Part shown: positions 27,068 to 35,669 of the stretch, in pieces
Layout: every line of letters starts with the position of its first letter
How positions within the stretch are numbered: position 1 is the stretch's first letter
Source: Polynucleobacter sp. 15G-AUS-farblos
GTDB taxonomy: Bacteria; Pseudomonadota; Gammaproteobacteria; Burkholderiales; Burkholderiaceae
Direction of reading: 5' to 3'
NCBI RefSeq assembly: GCF_018882445.1
Contig: NZ_JACVOM010000005.1
Coordinates: 124,001-188,000, forward strand
DNA length: 64,000 nucleotides
Notes under the pieces: generated by a model
What the model was told of the DNA's origin: nothing
The model's database searches: none
Seen by the model: only the letters and a program-made list of their open reading frames with translations
Translations under genes and position numbers: made by a program

Positions 27068-27514
27068 ATGATGGACCGTTCAGTAGTTACACAAAAAATT
27101 ATCGAAGCTAAAGTGCGTAAAGGCATGAAGTGGAGTGATATCGCTAAGGCCATTGGCGAATCAAAGGAGTGGGTAACCGCTGGTTGCCTCGGTCAAATGA
27201 CCTTCACCAAGGCTCAAGCCGAGGCTGCAGGTAAGTTATTTGAATTAACCGATGAGGAGATGGCTTGGTTGCAAATCGTTCCTTATAAAGGTTCCCTGCC
27301 TACTGCTGTACCTACAGATCCATTGATCTATCGCTGGTATGAAATTGTGAGTGTTTATGGAACAACCATTAAAGAGTTGATTCATGAAGAGTTTGGCGAT
27401 GGCATTATGAGTGCAATCGATTTCTCAATGGATATACAGCGTGAACCAGATCCTAAAGGAGATCGTGTTCAGGTGGTGTTGTCTGGAAAGTATTTGTCCT
27501 ATAAAACGTACTAA
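27068..27514 (+). CDS. cynS: Cyanase (cyanate hydratase)
   Basis: Cyanase, 148 residues, full length. It converts cyanate and bicarbonate to ammonia and CO2 via carbamate, detoxifying cyanate and supplying nitrogen. The active-site residues of the E. coli enzyme (Arg96, Glu99, Ser122) correspond to R89, E92 and S115 in YRWYEIVSVYG and GDGIMSAIDFSMD. The N-terminal helical domain contains EWVTAGCLGQM. A clean AAGGAG precedes two adjacent ATGs. It is the last gene of the transporter operon and is followed by a strong terminator. Confidence 0.96.
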   Translation: MMDRSVVTQKIIEAKVRKGMKWSDIAKAIGESKEWVTAGCLGQMTFTKAQAEAAGKLFELTDEEMAWLQIVPYKGSLPTAVPTDPLIYRWYEIVSVYGTTIKELIHEEFGDGIMSAIDFSMDIQREPDPKGDRVQVVLSGKYLSYKTY

Positions 27515-27528
27515 TAAAGTAGGTTAAA

Positions 27529-27556
27529 AATAAGGCCACCCAAGGGTGGCCTTATT
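27529..27556. terminator. Bidirectional intrinsic terminator after cynS
   Basis: A perfect 12-bp stem (AATAAGGCCACC / GGTGGCCTTATT) closes a CAAG tetraloop. It is preceded by an A-run and followed by a short T-rich stretch. It lies between the convergent cynS and cytochrome c genes, 14 and 17 bp from their ends, and can serve both. Confidence 0.85.
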
Positions 27557-27573
27557 GCTTTATGAATTCAGAC

Positions 27574-28152
27574 TTACTTTGCTTGGGATAAGTAATGCGC
27601 TATAGCTTTGAGATCATCATCGTTCATACCGTATAGGGATGCCGCCATGATGGTGTCGCGACCCTTCGCATTATTACTAGTAAATTGACGCATCGAGTGC
27701 AATAGATAGTCTTCACGTTGCCCAGCTAACCTCGGCATTTGCTCTCTACCCACATAGTTTGGTAAATGGCATGTGCCGCATAAGGCTTGCTTTGAGAGCA
27801 GTTGCCCGCGCTCATACAGCCCATCATCCCGTTTACCTGGTTCTGGCTTTAGGGTCTGGCTAGAGTAAAACTTGGCTAAGGCAATGATTTGAGGATCACT
27901 CAGACCATCTAATTGGCCTTTCATCACAGGAATTTCTCGAATTCCTTCGCGAATCATGATGAGATTATTTTCTAAAAAAATCTTAGGTTGGCCTGCCAGC
28001 GATGGGGAGCCAGTCATTGTGGAATTACCGTCAGCACCATGGCAAGCGCCGCACACCATAAGCTTAGCGCTGACATCTTGCGCAAAAGAAAGCGGCGCAA
28101 CTATCGAGAGATAAACCCCCGACAGTAACGCCGCTACTTTTAATGCTGTCAA
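27574..28152 (-). CDS. Dihaem cytochrome c (c4-like)
   Basis: Periplasmic cytochrome c of 192 residues with a signal peptide (cleavage near LSFAQ). Two haem-binding motifs are present, CGACH near residue 33 and CGTCH near residue 126. The two halves repeat the same pattern (SPSLAGQPKIFLENNLIMIREG and MPRLAGQREDYLLHSMRQFTSN), as in the c4/FixP-like family. It is 9 bp downstream of the sorbosone-dehydrogenase-like gene and is probably its electron acceptor. Confidence 0.88.
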   Translation of the reverse strand: MTALKVAALLSGVYLSIVAPLSFAQDVSAKLMVCGACHGADGNSTMTGSPSLAGQPKIFLENNLIMIREGIREIPVMKGQLDGLSDPQIIALAKFYSSQTLKPEPGKRDDGLYERGQLLSKQALCGTCHLPNYVGREQMPRLAGQREDYLLHSMRQFTSNNAKGRDTIMAASLYGMNDDDLKAIAHYLSQAK

Positions 28153-28161
28153 AACGACTTC

Positions 28162-29445
28162 TTACTTCTTGCTGTAAGTAATTCTGTAGATAGCACCTAA
28201 CTGCTCATCAGTGAGCAACATAGAGCCATCAGGCATTTGCATAAAGAATGTTGGACGACCCCAGAAGGACTGATCACCAGAGTTCATGAAGCCAGTAAGG
28301 AAAGGAGTGACCTTGGCATTCTTGCCATTAGCATCGGACTTAACCGTTACAACGTCATAACCAATCTTGGTATTGCGATTCCATGAACCCTTACGTGCAA
28401 CAAATGCCACATTCTTGTATTCCGCTGGGAACATATTGCCGGTGTAAAACTTGATACCCATTACAGCTGAATGAGGACCCATGAGTGCGATTGGGGGTGT
28501 TACACCTTCGCATGGATTTGCCTTTTTGATCTGATCATCCGGCATGTTGCCTTCATGACAGTATGGGAAGCCATAGTTCGCACCTTTTTTGCTCAAAATA
28601 TTCAGTGTGTCATTCGGCTTATCATCACCCATCCAGTCGCGACCGTGGTTTGTGAACCAAAGTTGTTTGGTAACGGGATGCCAGTCAAAACCTTGTGTAT
28701 TACGAACGCCAGTAGCTAGCACTTCCATGCCAGAGCCATCTGGGTTGTAGCGACGGATCTGCGCATACTCTGGAGAAGGTAGTTCGCAAATATTGCATGG
28801 CGCACCAAATGGTACATACAACTTGCCATCCGGTCCAAAGGCAAGGTACTTCCAGTTATGGTGTTGCTCTGGAGGTAAATTAAATTTCGCTGTGAGATCC
28901 ACTGGTGCAACGTTTGGATTTTTAGCGATTCCGTCATAGCGTAAAACTTTATTAATTGCCATGACATAGAGTGAGCCGTTTTTATATGCCACGCCAGAAG
29001 GTTGAACCAATTTATCAACTACTACTCGGCTAGTTTTGCCATTGTCAGAAACTTCATAAACACGACCGATGCCACGTGTGCCGATATAAATCTTGCCATC
29101 GTCACCCATGGCCATTTCGCGAGCACCTGGCATGCCAGTTGCATAGATTTCAATTTTGAAGCCTGGTGGAAGTTTTAAATTATTTAATGGAATTTCGTTA
29201 GCTGGAGTTGCAGTCATCTTGCCTGCTAAAGGAGCTAACTTGGAGGTAGACATATCTGCACCCATGCCTTGCTTCCATGCCGGAGCTGGGGCAGCGGCTG
29301 CGGGTTTAGCTGCAGGCGTTGCAGGCGCTGCTTTAGGGGTTTCATTGGTGCTTGAGCAACCCTGTAGGCCAATAGCGGAAGACACTAATAATATGGCTGC
29401 AACCGGGAAAAATCTCTTCATCATTGGCTCATTAATCTGCTTCAT
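28162..29445 (-). CDS. Sorbosone/glucose dehydrogenase-family lipoprotein (PQQ-type beta-propeller)
   Basis: A 427-residue secreted beta-propeller protein of the GSDH/sorbosone dehydrogenase family. A lipoprotein signal ends in the lipobox LQGC (residues about 27-30), followed by a low-complexity Ala/Pro-rich linker. The propeller starts at NLKLPPGFKIEIYATGMPGAREMA, with GSLYVMAINKVLRYD, DGKLYVPFGAPCNIC and FDWHPVTKQLWFTNHGRDWMGDD. Relatives use PQQ to oxidise sugars or aldehydes. No PQQ biosynthesis genes are in the window, so cofactor supply is unproven. AGGAGG lies 7 bp before the start. Confidence 0.82.
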   Translation of the reverse strand: MKQINEPMMKRFFPVAAILLVSSAIGLQGCSSTNETPKAAPATPAAKPAAAAPAPAWKQGMGADMSTSKLAPLAGKMTATPANEIPLNNLKLPPGFKIEIYATGMPGAREMAMGDDGKIYIGTRGIGRVYEVSDNGKTSRVVVDKLVQPSGVAYKNGSLYVMAINKVLRYDGIAKNPNVAPVDLTAKFNLPPEQHHNWKYLAFGPDGKLYVPFGAPCNICELPSPEYAQIRRYNPDGSGMEVLATGVRNTQGFDWHPVTKQLWFTNHGRDWMGDDKPNDTLNILSKKGANYGFPYCHEGNMPDDQIKKANPCEGVTPPIALMGPHSAVMGIKFYTGNMFPAEYKNVAFVARKGSWNRNTKIGYDVVTVKSDANGKNAKVTPFLTGFMNSGDQSFWGRPTFFMQMPDGSMLLTDEQLGAIYRITYSKK

Positions 29446-29797
29446 GTAAACGCCTCCTATCTCTCTATGAGTAACTGCTTAATATTTTTTTAATTCAAGC
29501 AACTATTTAAGCATTCTTTGGCCGTAATAACCACACTAGTGTGTAAGGGTATTGCCTGATGAGCAAGCGATATTCTCTCAGCGTATATCTTCACTCATCG
29601 GCTAATGGATCAACATCATTTTTAGTCCAAGTTAATTTTGGCGTCCTTTGTAGCATTGCTATAGCGTGAGCCAAACTAGTGCGGATAACTTTCGAAGTTG
29701 CATGTGGCAGCGCAGCAGAATATGGCAAGATCGAGCCAGGATATCTCCTAAAGCTAAAGTAGAGTTTTTATCCAGCAGATCAATATAGGATTTGAAG
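29446..29797. other. Intergenic region between divergent genes
   Basis: A 352-bp region between the divergent lipoprotein and nitroreductase genes. Apart from the Shine-Dalgarno sequences I see one perfect 12-bp palindrome, CACACTAGTGTG (29532-29543), and no ORF or stable hairpin. Promoters for both directions must lie here, but I cannot assign -35/-10 boxes. Confidence 0.35.
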
Positions 29798-30493
29798 ATG
29801 AGCAATTCCACAGTAGATGATGTGATTCAAGCGCGTATGTCTGCGCGAGCATTTACATCCGAGGCGCCCTCTCGCGAATTGATTCAACATATATTGCAAG
29901 TGGCCAGTAGGGCACCATCCGGCACGAATACTCAACCTTGGAAGGTTTATGTATTAGAGGGAAATATTCTTGCTGAGCTTTGTGACAAAGTCTGTGATGC
30001 CTATGAGGCAATATCCAATAATCCCGAATTGGCAGATCAATATAAAGAAGCTTATAGCTACTATCCAGAGAAATGGTTTAGCCCCTACATTGATCGTCGA
30101 CGTGAAAATGGCTGGAGTCTGTATGGCTTGCTAGGTATTGAAAAAGGCGAGAAAGAGAAAATGTTTTTGCAGCACCAGCGTAATTTTCGATTCTTTGATG
30201 CACCAGTGGGACTCTTTTTTACGATTCATCGGGATTTGGGTACAGGCTCAATTTTGGATTACGGCATGTTCCTGCAAAACATCATGGTCTCAGCTCAAAG
30301 CCATGGTTTAGCCAGTTGTCCTCAGGCGGCATGGAATAAATTTAGCAAAATCATCCTCCCCGCTATTGGCGCCACTTCAGAGGAGATGTTGGTCTGCGGT
30401 ATGGCGCTGGGTTATGCCGACCAAGCGGATAAGGTCAATACTTTTCAGACGCCTCGCGCCAAAGTGGATGAGTTCACAAGCTGGCTTAAGTAA
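29798..30493 (+). CDS. Nitroreductase family protein
   Basis: FMN-dependent nitroreductase-family enzyme of about 231 residues. FMN-contact segments are ARMSARAFTSE, ASRAPSGTNTQPWKVYVLEG and DYGMFLQNIMVSAQSHGLASCPQAAW. It probably reduces quinones, nitro compounds or other electrophiles with NAD(P)H. A TTG two codons upstream (29792) is possible, but the ATG at 29798 is better placed for the AGGA at 29787. Confidence 0.85.
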   Translation: MSNSTVDDVIQARMSARAFTSEAPSRELIQHILQVASRAPSGTNTQPWKVYVLEGNILAELCDKVCDAYEAISNNPELADQYKEAYSYYPEKWFSPYIDRRRENGWSLYGLLGIEKGEKEKMFLQHQRNFRFFDAPVGLFFTIHRDLGTGSILDYGMFLQNIMVSAQSHGLASCPQAAWNKFSKIILPAIGATSEEMLVCGMALGYADQADKVNTFQTPRAKVDEFTSWLK

Positions 30494-30551
30494 GAAGGCT
30501 TACTTACCATTACTATAGATGGTCAATATGACTAGTAAATAGGGGATTAGC

Positions 30552-31430
30552 TTGGACTCAAATCAGAAACCAACCATTGGATTTATTGGACTCGGAATTA
30601 TGGGTTCCAGCATGGCAGGGCATTTGCTCGCTGCTGGCTATCCGGTCAATGTATATAACCGCTCAAAAGACAAAACCAATGCTTTAGTAGAAAAAGGCGC
30701 TAAGTGGTATGACACCGTAGGCGACCTCGCTGCAAATTCTAATGTGATCATCACGATGGTGGGTTATCCAACCGATGTGGAAGAGATCTACTTTGGTACT
30801 GGCAAGATTTTAGACAGAGCAAGCAATGCTTACTTTATTGATATGACTACGTCTAGTCCCTCATTGGCAGCGCGTATTGCACAAGAGGCCGAGAAAAGGG
30901 GTTGTCATTCTCTAGACGCGCCAGTATCAGGTGGCGACATTGGCGCACGTAATGCCAAACTCTCAATCATGGTTGGTGGTAAGCAAGCAGACTTTGATGC
31001 TGTACTACCGATTTTGAAAATCATGGGCAGCAATATCGTCTTGCAAGGTGGTCCAGGCGCTGGGCAACATACCAAGATGTGTAATCAGATTGTCATCGCT
31101 GGAACCATCATGGGTGTGAGTGAAGGACTGGCTTATGCCAAGCAGGCAGGCCTTGATGCTAACAAGGTGATGGAGTCTATTGGTGGTGGCGCGGCATCTG
31201 GCTTCCAGCTACTCAATTTAGGAACGAAGATGATCGCTGGAGATTTTGCTCCAGGCTTTTATGTTGAACACTTTTTGAAAGACTTGGGTATTGCGCTTGA
31301 TGAAGCAGGCAAGATTCAGTTGGATATGCCTGCGGTATCACTGGCAAAACGTTTATATGATGATTTGGTTGCTAAAGGGTGCGCGCGTGATGGTACTCAA
31401 GTGCTCTATACCAAATATATTCCGAAATAA
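30552..31430 (+). CDS. NAD(P)-dependent beta-hydroxyacid dehydrogenase (tartronate-semialdehyde reductase-like)
   Basis: A 292-residue member of the 3-hydroxyisobutyrate dehydrogenase/2-hydroxy-3-oxopropionate reductase family. The N-terminal dinucleotide motif is IGFIGLGIMGSSMAGHLL, substrate loop SLDAPVSGGDIGARNAKLSIMVGG, and catalytic Lys in GQHTKMCNQ. The start is TTG: AGGGG lies 6 bp upstream, and the next in-frame ATG would remove the Rossmann motif. It begins the second catabolic region and is followed by an RraA-like aldolase. Confidence 0.87.
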   Translation: MDSNQKPTIGFIGLGIMGSSMAGHLLAAGYPVNVYNRSKDKTNALVEKGAKWYDTVGDLAANSNVIITMVGYPTDVEEIYFGTGKILDRASNAYFIDMTTSSPSLAARIAQEAEKRGCHSLDAPVSGGDIGARNAKLSIMVGGKQADFDAVLPILKIMGSNIVLQGGPGAGQHTKMCNQIVIAGTIMGVSEGLAYAKQAGLDANKVMESIGGGAASGFQLLNLGTKMIAGDFAPGFYVEHFLKDLGIALDEAGKIQLDMPAVSLAKRLYDDLVAKGCARDGTQVLYTKYIPK

Positions 31431-31489
31431 AGTGTTGGGCCATGGTGCCCAAGTGTAGAAATAAAAAACTTCAGTATTAAGGAATGTAT

Positions 31490-32152
31490 ATGTTGAATGG
31501 ATTTGAAATTAAAGATCGCGTAGCGCCATCAGTTGAAGGTATTAAGGCTCTCACTGGGCTCCCAACATCCATCGTATGTGATGTGACGGGGCGCATGGTT
31601 GGTGCGGAAGGATTGCATCCTGTGAACCGGAGTCCAGTTACAGCCTGTGGCAATGCAGTGACGGTCAAAGTACGCTCTGGCGATAATCTCATGATTCATC
31701 TTGCACTGAGAGTGCTTCAGCCTGGGGATGTCTTGGTCGTAGATGCAGAGGGTGATCTCTCTCGTGCGCTCTTTGGAGAAATTATGATGAGCGTTGCTAA
31801 ATCAAAAGGTGCACTAGCCGCCGTCATTAATGGCGCCATTCGGGATGTGGATGCTTTTGAGGAAGCTAAATTTCCGTGTTGGGCCAAAGGGGTTAACTTA
31901 AGAGGGCCATACAAAGAGGGTCCTGGCTCATTGAATGTACCTGTTACTGTCGGCGGCATGTTGATTAACCCAGGCGATATTGTCTTAGGTGACTCGGATG
32001 GCGTGGTCGCTTTTTCACCAAAGCAAGCCTTGGAAATTGCCAAATTAGGCAAAGAAAAAGTGGCCCAAGAACAGGCTACCTTGAAATCGATTCAAGATGG
32101 AAGCTATAACGACAAATGGATTGATGCTGTTCTGAAGCAAAAGGGTTGTTAG
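31490..32152 (+). CDS. RraA-like aldolase/decarboxylase family protein
   Basis: Second RraA-fold protein of the window, about 220 residues, with active-site signature AVINGAIRDVDAF and second motif LGDSDGVVAFSP. Segment GDVLVVDAEGDLSRALFGEIM matches the class that includes 4-hydroxy-4-methyl-2-oxoglutarate aldolase. Two in-frame ATGs exist; the AAGG at 31479 fits the second (31490) better than the first (31484). Paired with the hydroxyacid dehydrogenase upstream, it may feed a pyruvate-like product into central metabolism. Confidence 0.83.
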   Translation: MLNGFEIKDRVAPSVEGIKALTGLPTSIVCDVTGRMVGAEGLHPVNRSPVTACGNAVTVKVRSGDNLMIHLALRVLQPGDVLVVDAEGDLSRALFGEIMMSVAKSKGALAAVINGAIRDVDAFEEAKFPCWAKGVNLRGPYKEGPGSLNVPVTVGGMLINPGDIVLGDSDGVVAFSPKQALEIAKLGKEKVAQEQATLKSIQDGSYNDKWIDAVLKQKGC

Positions 32153-32283
32153 CTGTCTCTTGGTGCAATCAGTTGATCTTTCTAGATTGCTGTATTGCAC
32201 CATAATTATCTCTAGCAGATGAAATAGTCTCACCTATACTATAAAAATAAATAAAAAAGTAGTTCCCTGAGACAAAGTCAAAA

Positions 32284-33705
32284 ATGCTTAATGAAGAGTT
32301 GTGTTTTTTATCTGCGACTGAGCAGTCAAAACTCATTCGCGCAAAATCGATTTCAGCACAAGAGCTGATTCGTGCGCATTTAGATCAAATCGAAAAATAC
32401 AATCCCGTTCTCAATGCGATCGTCACCTTAACGGCGGACTCTGCAATGGCCGAAGCACATGCCGCAGATAAAGCCCAAGAGAAGGGTGATAAGTTGGGAG
32501 TGCTACATGGACTACCCGTTGCACACAAAGACTTATTTTTAACAAAAGGCGTTCGTACTACTTTTGGCTCGCTCGCATACAAAGATTTTGTACCTGATAT
32601 GAATTCCTTGCCTGTGGAGCGTCTTAAAAAGGCAGGCGGTATTAGTTTGGGCAAAACAAATACCCCTGAATTTGGGGCCGGCAGTCAAACCTTTAATGCC
32701 GTTTTTGGTTCAACTCCTAATCCCTATGATTTGACGAAGACTTGTGGTGGTTCTTCTGGTGGTGGTGCAGTTGCCCTAGCGAGTGGCATGGTTGCTATCG
32801 CCGATGGTACTGATCTCGGCGGTTCTTTACGTAATCCCGCTAGCTTTTGTAATTTGGTTGGCATACGACCTTCAGTAGGAAGGGTACCATCTTGGCCAGA
32901 ATCCTTAGGTTGGTATCCATTTAGTGTTCCCGGCCCCATGGCTCGCACCGTACAAGATGTCGCTTTAGCAATGGCGGCGATGTCAGGGCCGGATGATCGA
33001 TCCCCAATTGCATTAGAAGCGCCTGGCGAAATCTTTTTAAATCCTTTGGCAAGATCATTTAAAGGTTGCAAGATTGCATTTAGTGCCAACCTTGGTGGCT
33101 TACCTGTTGAGCCTGAAGTGGCGAAAGTAGTCGAGTCAACTAGGGCTGTTTTTCAGGAATTAGGTTGCGAAGTGATTAATGATGAACCTGATATCTCTGA
33201 GGCTGATGAGATCTTTATGCTTTGGCGTGCCTGGAGAACGGAGTTACGCATTACTCCGCTACTCAAAGATCATCGTGCATTACTAAAAGATACGGTAATT
33301 TGGAATGCTGAACAAGGATTATCAATTACTGGGCCTCAATTGGTTCGAGCTGAAGCTAAACGCACTGAGCTCTATCACCGGATGCGCGAGTTTTTTAATA
33401 AGTATGAATTTTTAGTCCTACCTGTTTCTCAAGTTGCTCCGTTCCCGATTGATCAAGAGTATCCACAAGAAATCAACGGAGTAAAAATGAAGACTTATAT
33501 TGACTGGCAAAAGTCGGCCTATCACATTAGCGCATTAGGTAATCCTGCAATTTCAGTTCCAGCCGGATTTACCAATACCAATTTGCCTGTTGGTATTCAG
33601 ATTGTGGGTCGCCACCGAGATGATTTTGGAATTTTGCAGTTGGCTTACGCCTTTGAGCAATTGACTCACTTTGCTCAAAGGAAGCCGCCGATGTGCATCA
33701 CTTAG
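32284..33705 (+). CDS. Amidase signature family protein
   Basis: Amidase of 473 residues. The Ser-cisSer-Lys triad is complete and correctly spaced: K82 in AHKDLFLTKGV, S157 in CGGSSGGG and S181 in DLGGSLRNPA. It hydrolyses an amide to an acid and ammonia. It is probably a catabolic amidase rather than GatA, because no gatB or gatC is present and the neighbours are a Bug receptor and CoA-thioester enzymes. The released acid may be the ligand of the Bug receptor that follows. Confidence 0.88.
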   Translation: MLNEELCFLSATEQSKLIRAKSISAQELIRAHLDQIEKYNPVLNAIVTLTADSAMAEAHAADKAQEKGDKLGVLHGLPVAHKDLFLTKGVRTTFGSLAYKDFVPDMNSLPVERLKKAGGISLGKTNTPEFGAGSQTFNAVFGSTPNPYDLTKTCGGSSGGGAVALASGMVAIADGTDLGGSLRNPASFCNLVGIRPSVGRVPSWPESLGWYPFSVPGPMARTVQDVALAMAAMSGPDDRSPIALEAPGEIFLNPLARSFKGCKIAFSANLGGLPVEPEVAKVVESTRAVFQELGCEVINDEPDISEADEIFMLWRAWRTELRITPLLKDHRALLKDTVIWNAEQGLSITGPQLVRAEAKRTELYHRMREFFNKYEFLVLPVSQVAPFPIDQEYPQEINGVKMKTYIDWQKSAYHISALGNPAISVPAGFTNTNLPVGIQIVGRHRDDFGILQLAYAFEQLTHFAQRKPPMCIT

Positions 33706-33791
33706 TAAGTGGACATAGTAAGTAAATTTAGTAAATATATTTTATAAACACAACTGCATCAATTGATTGTCAAACAAAGGAGCATTAAAAA

Positions 33792-34760
33792 ATGTTGAAA
33801 TTCTCCCGTTACATGGTGATGTTATTCAGTGCTTTAGCAATGACTTCCGGTCCTGCAATGGCTGCCCCTTATCCAGAAAAGCCGGTCAAATTGATTGTGT
33901 CTTGGTCTCCAGGGGGAACAACCGATATCCTCGCGCGGATCATGGCCCAAGGTTTGACAGAAAAATTGGGTCAGACAGTGCTTGTAGAAAACAGGCCTGG
34001 TGGCGGAAATAATATTGGTACGGAATTTCTGATTCGCTCAGCGCCAGATGGCTACACCCTCAATATGACAAATCCTGCAAATGCAATTAATGCTACTTTG
34101 TATAAAAATTTGCCATTCAACTTTATTAATGACACTGTTCCGGTAGCTGGCATTATTCGGACTCCGAATGTGATGGTGGTCACCCCCTCATTGCCAGTCA
34201 AAAACGTTGAAGAATTTATCGCTTATTGCAAAGCCAATCCGACTAAAGTCAACATGGCTTCTTCCGGTAGTGGTTCCTCCATTCATTTATCTGGCGAATT
34301 ATTTAAGATCATGACTGGATGCAAGATGGCGCACATCCCATATAAAGGCGCAGGCCCTGCATTAAATGACTTAATTGCAGGACAAGTGCAAGTGATGTTT
34401 GATAACTTGCCATCTTCAGCGGGTTTTATTAAGGATGGTCGTATTCGTGCATTGGCAGTAACCACAGCTACTCGTGAAGCCTCCTTGCCAAATGTGCCAA
34501 CTGTTGGCGAGACTGTGCCTGGATATGAGGCTAGCGCTTGGTTTGGTGTTAGTGCTCCTAAGGGAACTCCACGTGATGTCGTTGAAAAACTCAATGTGGC
34601 TATTAATCAGTTGCTAGTAGACCCAAAAATTCAGAAGCGCTTGGCAGACTTGGGAGGCACTCCAATTCCAGGTACTCCAGAAGACTTTGGCAAACTCATT
34701 TCTAATGAGACCCAAAAATGGGAGAAGGTAGTGAAAACTTCTGGTGCTACGGTTGACTAA
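33792..34760 (+). CDS. Bug-family tripartite tricarboxylate transporter receptor
   Basis: Fifth Bug receptor in the window, 322 residues. Its signal peptide ends near AMAAP and is followed by YPEKPVKLIVSWSPGGTTDILA, VLVENRPGGGNNIGTE and APDGYTLN. It has an AAAGGAG Shine-Dalgarno. It stands between the amidase and a FabG-like reductase and so belongs to the second catabolic region. Confidence 0.9.
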   Translation: MLKFSRYMVMLFSALAMTSGPAMAAPYPEKPVKLIVSWSPGGTTDILARIMAQGLTEKLGQTVLVENRPGGGNNIGTEFLIRSAPDGYTLNMTNPANAINATLYKNLPFNFINDTVPVAGIIRTPNVMVVTPSLPVKNVEEFIAYCKANPTKVNMASSGSGSSIHLSGELFKIMTGCKMAHIPYKGAGPALNDLIAGQVQVMFDNLPSSAGFIKDGRIRALAVTTATREASLPNVPTVGETVPGYEASAWFGVSAPKGTPRDVVEKLNVAINQLLVDPKIQKRLADLGGTPIPGTPEDFGKLISNETQKWEKVVKTSGATVD

Positions 34761-34807
34761 GACATTAGCCGGGCCTTGAAAAATAATTCTGAAAGAAAAG
34801 CCTTGAT

Positions 34808-35530
34808 ATGAAAAAAGTACTCGTCACTGGCGCTAGTCGTGGAATAGGAAGGGCAACTGCTACGCGCTTAACCGAAGAGGGTTATCAAATTATTAATTTT
34901 GATAAGTCTGCCCCGACTAGTTTGTTGGCTGGTGAAGAATTTCACTGTATTGATATTACGGATAGCGATGCAGTGAAAAGCTTGATTCAAGAAATCACGA
35001 GTCGTACTGAGGTGATTCGTTTGGTAAATAATGCGGGCATGATTAAACCAGGGGCGCTTGAGGATGTCGTAGAAAACGATTTTGATGCGGTCTACGCCCT
35101 AAACCTCAAGGCGCCTATGGTGCTTGCTCAATGCTTGCTGCCACAGATGCGCAAGGCAAATTTTGGAAGAATTGTGAATATTGCAAGCCGTGCTGCCTTG
35201 GGTAAGGAGGAGCGCACTGCCTATTCTGCTACCAAGGCTGGCGTGCAGGGCATGACTAGAACCTGGGCTCTAGAGTTGGCCCAGTTTGGCATCACGGTGA
35301 ATGCGATTGGTCCAGGCCCCATTGCCACAGAGCTATTTACCTCGGGGAATCCACCGGGAGCGCCTAAAACGATCAAGATCATTGAAAGTATTCCTGTCAA
35401 GCGCATGGGGCAACCTGAAGATATTGCGCATGCAGCATCCTACTTAATGGATGAGCGCGCTAGTTTTGTAACAGGGCAAACGCTCTATGTTTGCGGCGGA
35501 ATGACAGTAGGCTTGAGTAACGCCAGTTAG
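34808..35530 (+). CDS. SDR family oxidoreductase (FabG-like)
   Basis: Classical short-chain dehydrogenase of 240 residues with TGASRGIGRATA, NNAGMIKPG, catalytic Ser region NIASRAALG, YSATKAGVQG and a C-terminal SFVTGQTLYVCGGM. It probably acts on a beta-hydroxyacyl or cyclic alcohol intermediate; a role in fatty-acid synthesis is unlikely given the context. Confidence 0.87.
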   Translation: MKKVLVTGASRGIGRATATRLTEEGYQIINFDKSAPTSLLAGEEFHCIDITDSDAVKSLIQEITSRTEVIRLVNNAGMIKPGALEDVVENDFDAVYALNLKAPMVLAQCLLPQMRKANFGRIVNIASRAALGKEERTAYSATKAGVQGMTRTWALELAQFGITVNAIGPGPIATELFTSGNPPGAPKTIKIIESIPVKRMGQPEDIAHAASYLMDERASFVTGQTLYVCGGMTVGLSNAS

Positions 35531-35604
35531 CCCAATTGGTAAGGCCTGAAGGCCAAACTTATCCGTATATTTGATTCATCACAAATCAGATTTTTTTGGG
35601 TATT

Positions 35605-35637
35605 ATTTACTCAACGTGTAAATATCTTTATATTTAC
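35605..35637. promoter_or_regulatory. Cluster of inverted GTAAAT half-sites (candidate operator)
   Basis: The 139-bp gap before the BadI-like gene contains a perfect inverted repeat GTAAATAT-CTTT-ATATTTAC (35618-35637) plus a further inverted half-site ATTTAC at 35605-35610. These make three half-sites at regular spacing, 33 bp upstream of the gene. This looks like a binding site for a dimeric regulator of the 35.7-39.8 kb operon. A hairpin in RNA is possible, but its stem is AU-rich. Confidence 0.45.
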
Positions 35638-35669
35638 TTCAGAAAATCCACAACAAATATATCGGAGAC

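Noticed and set aside
31435-31452. Hairpin TTGGGC-CATGGT-GCCCAA after the hydroxyacid dehydrogenase gene
   Set aside because: A 6-bp stem without a T-run; too weak to call a terminator, although it may mark an operon boundary.
35573-35600. Short stem TGATT/AATCA followed by seven T residues after the FabG-like gene
   Set aside because: The 5-bp AT-rich stem is too unstable for a confident intrinsic terminator call.
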